Positions 49,417 to 52,684 of a stretch of DNA of 52,684 bases are shown here, in pieces (positions within the stretch are counted from its first letter, which is position 1; the number at the start of each line of letters is the position of its first letter). Source of the stretch: Pseudomonadota bacterium (GTDB lineage: Bacteria; Pseudomonadota; Gammaproteobacteria; Burkholderiales; Burkholderiaceae_C); assembly GCA_021815805.1 (NCBI GenBank), contig JAKAZQ010000021.1, positions 1 to 52,684 of the forward strand, written 5' to 3'. The position numbers and the translations under genes were made by a program. The notes beneath the pieces are model-generated. The model worked only from the letters and a program-made list of their open reading frames with translations, was not told where the DNA came from and did not search any database.

Positions 49417-50026
49417 TCGGAGAGGGCAGAGTACGGTAAAGGTGATGTTGTTCAATATAGCCTGCTACGGCCGGCGGCACGAGATCGCCCAGCGCGAGAC
49501 CGCGTGCCGCGTGTTCGCGCACGCGCGTCGCCGACACCTCGGTCGGCGCCATGCGTACCTGCAGCAGTCGATGCCCTGCCGCGTGCAGCACGCGCAGCAG
49601 CGCGGGATCGGGGCGCAGCCCGTGGTGCGGGCGCGGCGCCACGGCGAGATCCACGCACGCCGCGATTTCGTCCCACGCGCGCCAGGTCTGGAAATTGTCG
49701 AGCTGGTCGGCGCCGAGCAGCAGCACGAACTCGTGTTCCGGATGTTGCGCGCGCAGGCTGCGCAGTGTGTCGACGGTATACGTCGGGCCGCCGCGCCGCA
49801 GTTCCAGGTCGAGCACGCGCAGGCGCGCATCGTCGGCGGCGGCCAGGCGCACCATGCGTTCGCGCTGCTCGGCGCTGGCACCCAGCGCGCCGCGCTGCCA
49901 CGGCTGCCCGGCGGGAATCAGCCAGACCTGATGCAGCGCCAGTTGCTCGGCGGCGCAATGCGCCAGCGCGAGGTGCGCGAGGTGGATGGGGTCGAAGCTG
50001 CCCCCGAGCAGCCCGATGCGTGCCAT
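49403..50026 (-). CDS. nadD: Nicotinate-nucleotide adenylyltransferase
   Basis: The 207-residue enzyme makes nicotinic acid adenine dinucleotide in NAD synthesis. The start GLLGGSFDPIHLAHL holds the HxGH-like nucleotide site, here HLAH, with GADQLDNFQTWRAW and the C-terminal SATRVREH motif. ATG 50026 was chosen over a longer frame without conserved sequence. It lies 11 nt after hemF and overlaps rsfS by 14 nt. Confidence 0.94.
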   Translation of the reverse strand: MARIGLLGGSFDPIHLAHLALAHCAAEQLALHQVWLIPAGQPWQRGALGASAEQRERMVRLAAADDARLRVLDLELRRGGPTYTVDTLRSLRAQHPEHEFVLLLGADQLDNFQTWRAWDEIAACVDLAVAPRPHHGLRPDPALLRVLHAAGHRLLQVRMAPTEVSATRVREHAARGLALGDLVPPAVAGYIEQHHLYRTLPSPNGHP

Positions 50027-50037
50027 GGCGGACGATC

Positions 50038-50952
50038 TCAGGCTTGCGCGGCCCAGTCGCGCGGGGGCAGGAAATGCTCGTACAGCCGGGCCTCCGGTGT
50101 GCCCGCTGCGGGCTTCCAGTCGTAGCGCCAGCGCACCTGCGGGGGCATCGACATGAGAATGGACTCGGTGCGGCCGCCCGATTGCAGCCCGAACAGCGTG
50201 CCGCGATCCCACACCAGGTTGAATTCGACATAGCGCCCGCGCCGCAGCGCCTGGAATTCCCGCTCGCGTTCGCCGAAGGGCAGGTCGCGGCGGCGCTGCA
50301 CGATCGGCAGGTAGGCGTCGAGAAAGGCGTCGCCCGTGGCGCGCATGAGGGCGAAACCGGCGTCGAAGCCGGCGGCGTGGAAGTCATCGAAAAATATGCC
50401 ACCGATGCCACGCGCCTCGTTGCGGTGCTTGAGAAAAAAGTACTCGTCGCACCATGCCTTGAAGCGCGGATAGTAGCCCGCGTCGAGAGCGTCCAGCGCG
50501 CGCTTGCAGGTGCGATGAAAATGCACCGCGTCCTCGTCGAAGCCGTAATACGGCGTCAGGTCCATGCCGCCGCCAAACCAGCTCAGCGCCGGCTTTCCGG
50601 CGGGCTGCACGGTCAGCAGGCGTACGTTCAGGTGCACCGTCGGCACGTAGGGGTTGCGCGGGTGCAGCACCAGCGAGACCCCCATGGCGGTGAACGGGGC
50701 ACCCGCCAGTTCGGCGCGTTGCTGGGTCGCGGACGGCGGCAGGCGGGCGCCGCGCACCGACGAGAAATTGCAGCCGGCGCGTTCGAACAACGCGCCGTCC
50801 TCCAGCACGCTGCTCAGCCCGTCGCCCTCGAGCGGACCGCCCTGCGGGCGCGCCCAGGCATCGCGATGGAACGCGTGGCCGTCGGCCTGTTCCAGCGCGC
50901 CGAGTATGCGCGCCTGCAGGTCGAGGAGATATTCGCGGACTGGGCTGGACAT
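50038..50952 (-). CDS. hemF: Oxygen-dependent coproporphyrinogen III oxidase
   Basis: The 304-residue enzyme converts coproporphyrinogen III to protoporphyrinogen IX with O2. [37 protein letters not shown] and [21 protein letters not shown] are family blocks, and the length is normal. It points to haem synthesis under oxic conditions. It heads hemF-nadD-rsfS-rlmH and lies 35 nt after the lytic transglycosylase gene. Confidence 0.97.
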   Translation of the reverse strand: MSSPVREYLLDLQARILGALEQADGHAFHRDAWARPQGGPLEGDGLSSVLEDGALFERAGCNFSSVRGARLPPSATQQRAELAGAPFTAMGVSLVLHPRNPYVPTVHLNVRLLTVQPAGKPALSWFGGGMDLTPYYGFDEDAVHFHRTCKRALDALDAGYYPRFKAWCDEYFFLKHRNEARGIGGIFFDDFHAAGFDAGFALMRATGDAFLDAYLPIVQRRRDLPFGEREREFQALRRGRYVEFNLVWDRGTLFGLQSGGRTESILMSMPPQVRWRYDWKPAAGTPEARLYEHFLPPRDWAAQA

Positions 50953-50987
50953 GTTCGTGAAGCCTGCGCTGCGCGCAGCGCGGCGCG

Positions 50988-52684
50988 TCAGCGCTCGGCG
51001 ACGCGGATCAGCTGGCTCGGCGTGGAGCGCCTGGCCACCCGGGTGGAATGGTGCACGGCGCGTCGCCGCTGCGCCACGCGCAGCGCGCGTTCATGGGCGC
51101 GCCGCAGTTCGGCCAGGTGCAGCGCGTGTTCGTGCGCGCGCCGCAGTTCGGCCAGGTGCAGCGCGTGTTCGTGCGCGCGTCGCAGTTCGGCCAGGTGCAG
51201 CGCTTGTTCATGTTCGCGCCGCAGTTCGGCCAGGTGCAGTGCTTGTTCATGCTCGCGCCGCAGTTCGGCCAGGCGCAGCCCGGGCGCCGGCCTGCGCTGG
51301 ACGAAGCGGCGATCGGGGACATGGCGCGGCACTTCGCGCGTATACACCACCAGGGTTGCGCGCGGCCGGAAATGCGCATTCACGCGCACGTGGTTCCAGC
51401 GCGCGACTTCCGCCACGCTGACACCGTAGCGCCGCGCCACGCTGCGCGGGGTGTCGTGGCGTCCGGCAAACAGACGCAGGCGTCGCAGCGGCGGCCGGTC
51501 GGGCGCCAGCGCGAGCACCGCGTGCTCGGCCACGCGCTTGCTGACGTTGGCGTTGTCCTGCGGCGGCCGCGGCACCAGCACGGTCGAGCCGGCCTTGATC
51601 AGGATGCGCGCCGGGATGCCATTGACATCGCGCAGGGTCGCCGCCGCCACGTGCAGGCGCTGCGCCAGCGCCTGCGGCGTCGACGTGCGACGCACGCGGT
51701 AGGCCGTCCAGCGCGCGAGCGGGCCGTGATGCGCGGCCAGCGCCTGCTCGAACTGCGTGGCGTTGTCGTACGGCAGCAGGATCTGCGGGTGCGTGGCCGC
51801 CAGGATCAACGGCTTCTTGAAGGCCGGGTTGAGCGAGCGGAAATCGGCCACGGAGATGCCGGCAAGACGCGCCGCCTGCGCCACGTCCATGTCCTGGGTG
51901 ATGGGCACCGGCGTGAAATAGGGGTGATTCGGAACATCCGGCAGGGTGATGCCGTAGCGCCGCGGATGCTCGATGATGTCCTTCACCGCCTGCAGCTTGG
52001 GGTAGTAGTTGCGCGTCTCCGCAGGCATCTGCAGGTGCGCGTAGTCGACCGGCAGCCCGCGCGCGAGATTGTGCGCGATGGCGTGCTGCAACCCGCCCTC
52101 GCCCCAGTTGTAGGCGGCCAGCGCGAGTTTCCAGTCGCCGAACATGGCGTGCAGCTTGCCCAGGTAGTCGAGGGCCGCGCGGGTCGACGCCATGACGTCG
52201 CGACGCCCGTCCTGGAACATGGTCTGGTGCAGGTTGAAGTGTTCGCCGGTGCTCGGCATGAATTGCCACATGCCGGCCGCGCTCGCCCGCGACAGCGCAT
52301 CCGGGTTGAAGGCGCTTTCGATGAACGGCAGCAGGGCGAGTTCGGTCGGCATGCCGCGCCGCTGCACTTCCTGCACGATGTAGTAGAGGTACTTGCGCGA
52401 GCGCTCGGTCATGCGCGCGACGTAATCCGGGCGCGTGGTGTACCAGTGCACGGCCTGCTGCACGTAGGGCTGCATCTGCGGACCGTCCATGTCGGGTATG
52501 GCGAAACCCGCACGGATGCGCTGCCAGATGTTGTCGTAATGCGGCGGCGTCGCGGCGCTGGCGGAGGCCATCGGGGCACTCGCCGCTGCCGGCGGCGTCG
52601 CCGCCGCGGACGCCGCGCTGGCCCCCAGCGGCGCAGCGGCAGCGGGCACGGCCGCCGACGGCGCGCGCAGCGGCGCCGCTGCCG
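50988..52684 (-). CDS. mltD: MltD-like membrane-bound lytic murein transglycosylase with LysM-type domains (5' end cut by window)
   Basis: At least 565 residues are in view; the frame is open to the right edge, so the signal peptide is missing. An Ala-rich linker leads to an SLT/GH23 domain with the catalytic Glu in [10 protein letters not shown], then [11 protein letters not shown] and [10 protein letters not shown]. LysM-like modules follow ([22 protein letters not shown] and [22 protein letters not shown]). The end is unusual: five 13-residue repeats and a 29-residue basic tail. The enzyme cleaves peptidoglycan in the periplasm. Confidence 0.92.
   Translation of the reverse strand, partial: AAAPLRAPSAAVPAAAAPLGASAASAAATPPAAASAPMASASAATPPHYDNIWQRIRAGFAIPDMDGPQMQPYVQQAVHWYTTRPDYVARMTERSRKYLYYIVQEVQRRGMPTELALLPFIESAFNPDALSRASAAGMWQFMPSTGEHFNLHQTMFQDGRRDVMASTRAALDYLGKLHAMFGDWKLALAAYNWGEGGLQHAIAHNLARGLPVDYAHLQMPAETRNYYPKLQAVKDIIEHPRRYGITLPDVPNHPYFTPVPITQDMDVAQAARLAGISVADFRSLNPAFKKPLILAATHPQILLPYDNATQFEQALAAHHGPLARWTAYRVRRTSTPQALAQRLHVAAATLRDVNGIPARILIKAGSTVLVPRPPQDNANVSKRVAEHAVLALAPDRPPLRRLRLFAGRHDTPRSVARRYGVSVAEVARWNHVRVNAHFRPRATLVVYTREVPRHVPDRRFVQRRPAPGLRLAELRREHEQALHLAELRREHEQALHLAELRRAHEHALHLAELRRAHEHALHLAELRRAHERALRVAQRRRAVHHSTRVARRSTPSQLIRVAER
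51078..51272. repeat. 39-bp tandem repeats at the 3' end of the mltD-like gene
   Basis: Five consecutive 39-bp copies occur; the marker CAGTTCGGCCAGG recurs at 51105, 51144, 51183, 51222 and 51261. On the minus strand each encodes LAELRR-A/E-HE-Q/H/R-ALH. The near identity between copies suggests recent expansion. Confidence 0.97.

Noticed and set aside
51078..51272. HExxH zinc-protease motif in the MltD repeats
   Set aside because: The repeat reads H-E-x-A-L-H, with one residue too many between Glu and the second His, and no other metalloprotease feature.

Overview
The window reads as one contiguous piece of a very GC-rich beta-proteobacterial chromosome, most likely of the order Burkholderiales. 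Evidence for this is the gene neighbourhoods typical of that group (gpmA-ctpA-moeB divergent from rhodanese-grxC-secB-gpsA; coaD-rsmD divergent from ftsY; hemF-nadD-rsfS-rlmH with maf-rng nearby; alr-radA divergent from lplT) and an E. coli-like set of paa genes. The placement comes from gene content and order; no rRNA is present. Almost everything is ordinary chromosomal housekeeping DNA, densely packed, with many ATGA, GTGA or TTGA start/stop overlaps. No rRNA, tRNA, CRISPR array or prophage was seen.

Layout: 1-4.4 kb holds the tail of an Arg/Gly-rich protein, then waaF, a zinc-ribbon protein and ilvE (minus), and an SbmA/BacA-type ABC exporter (plus). 4.5-10.8 kb holds radA-alr (minus) and a coupled lplT-tlpA-eamA-gpx string (plus). 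10.9-18.5 kb is a phenylacetate catabolism cluster: paaY divergent from paaG-paaI-paaK-paaR-paaJ-paaZ, with a 24-bp palindrome between paaY and paaG that is the obvious candidate operator for the TetR-type PaaR. The ring epoxidase genes paaABCDE and paaF/paaH are absent here and must be elsewhere if the pathway is complete. 18.7-29.9 kb holds a cobalamin adenosyltransferase and an MdtABC-like efflux operon with its own outer-membrane lipoprotein and a DHA2 exporter. 30-37 kb holds an orphan FixH-like protein, moeB-ctpA-gpmA (minus) and rhodanese-grxC-secB-gpsA-pth (plus). 36.9-41.2 kb holds ferredoxin-coaD-rsmD (minus), ftsY (plus) and a second DHA2 exporter (minus). 41.4-44 kb holds rpoH, a small toxin-antitoxin cassette and an exported SCP2-like protein. 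44-52.7 kb holds rng-maf (minus), uup (plus), rlmH-rsfS-nadD-hemF (minus) and a lytic transglycosylase that runs off the right edge.

The most notable points are these. (1) A perfect CIRCE element covers the -35/-10 region of rpoH, so the repressor HrcA probably controls the heat-shock sigma factor. (2) Immediately after the rpoH terminator sits a 768-bp segment bounded by 22-bp perfect inverted repeats and an 8-bp direct repeat. Its only recognisable genes are an antitoxin/ParE-toxin pair, so it looks like a small non-autonomous mobile cassette. (3) Several proteins or spacers carry fresh-looking tandem repeats: a 39-bp repeat encoding a 13-residue repeat at the C-terminus of the MltD-like protein, a histone-H1-like tail on RsfS, and a 13-bp array between coaD and the ferredoxin gene. 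(4) An FNR/ANR-like dyad lies at a class II position upstream of the orphan fixH-like gene.
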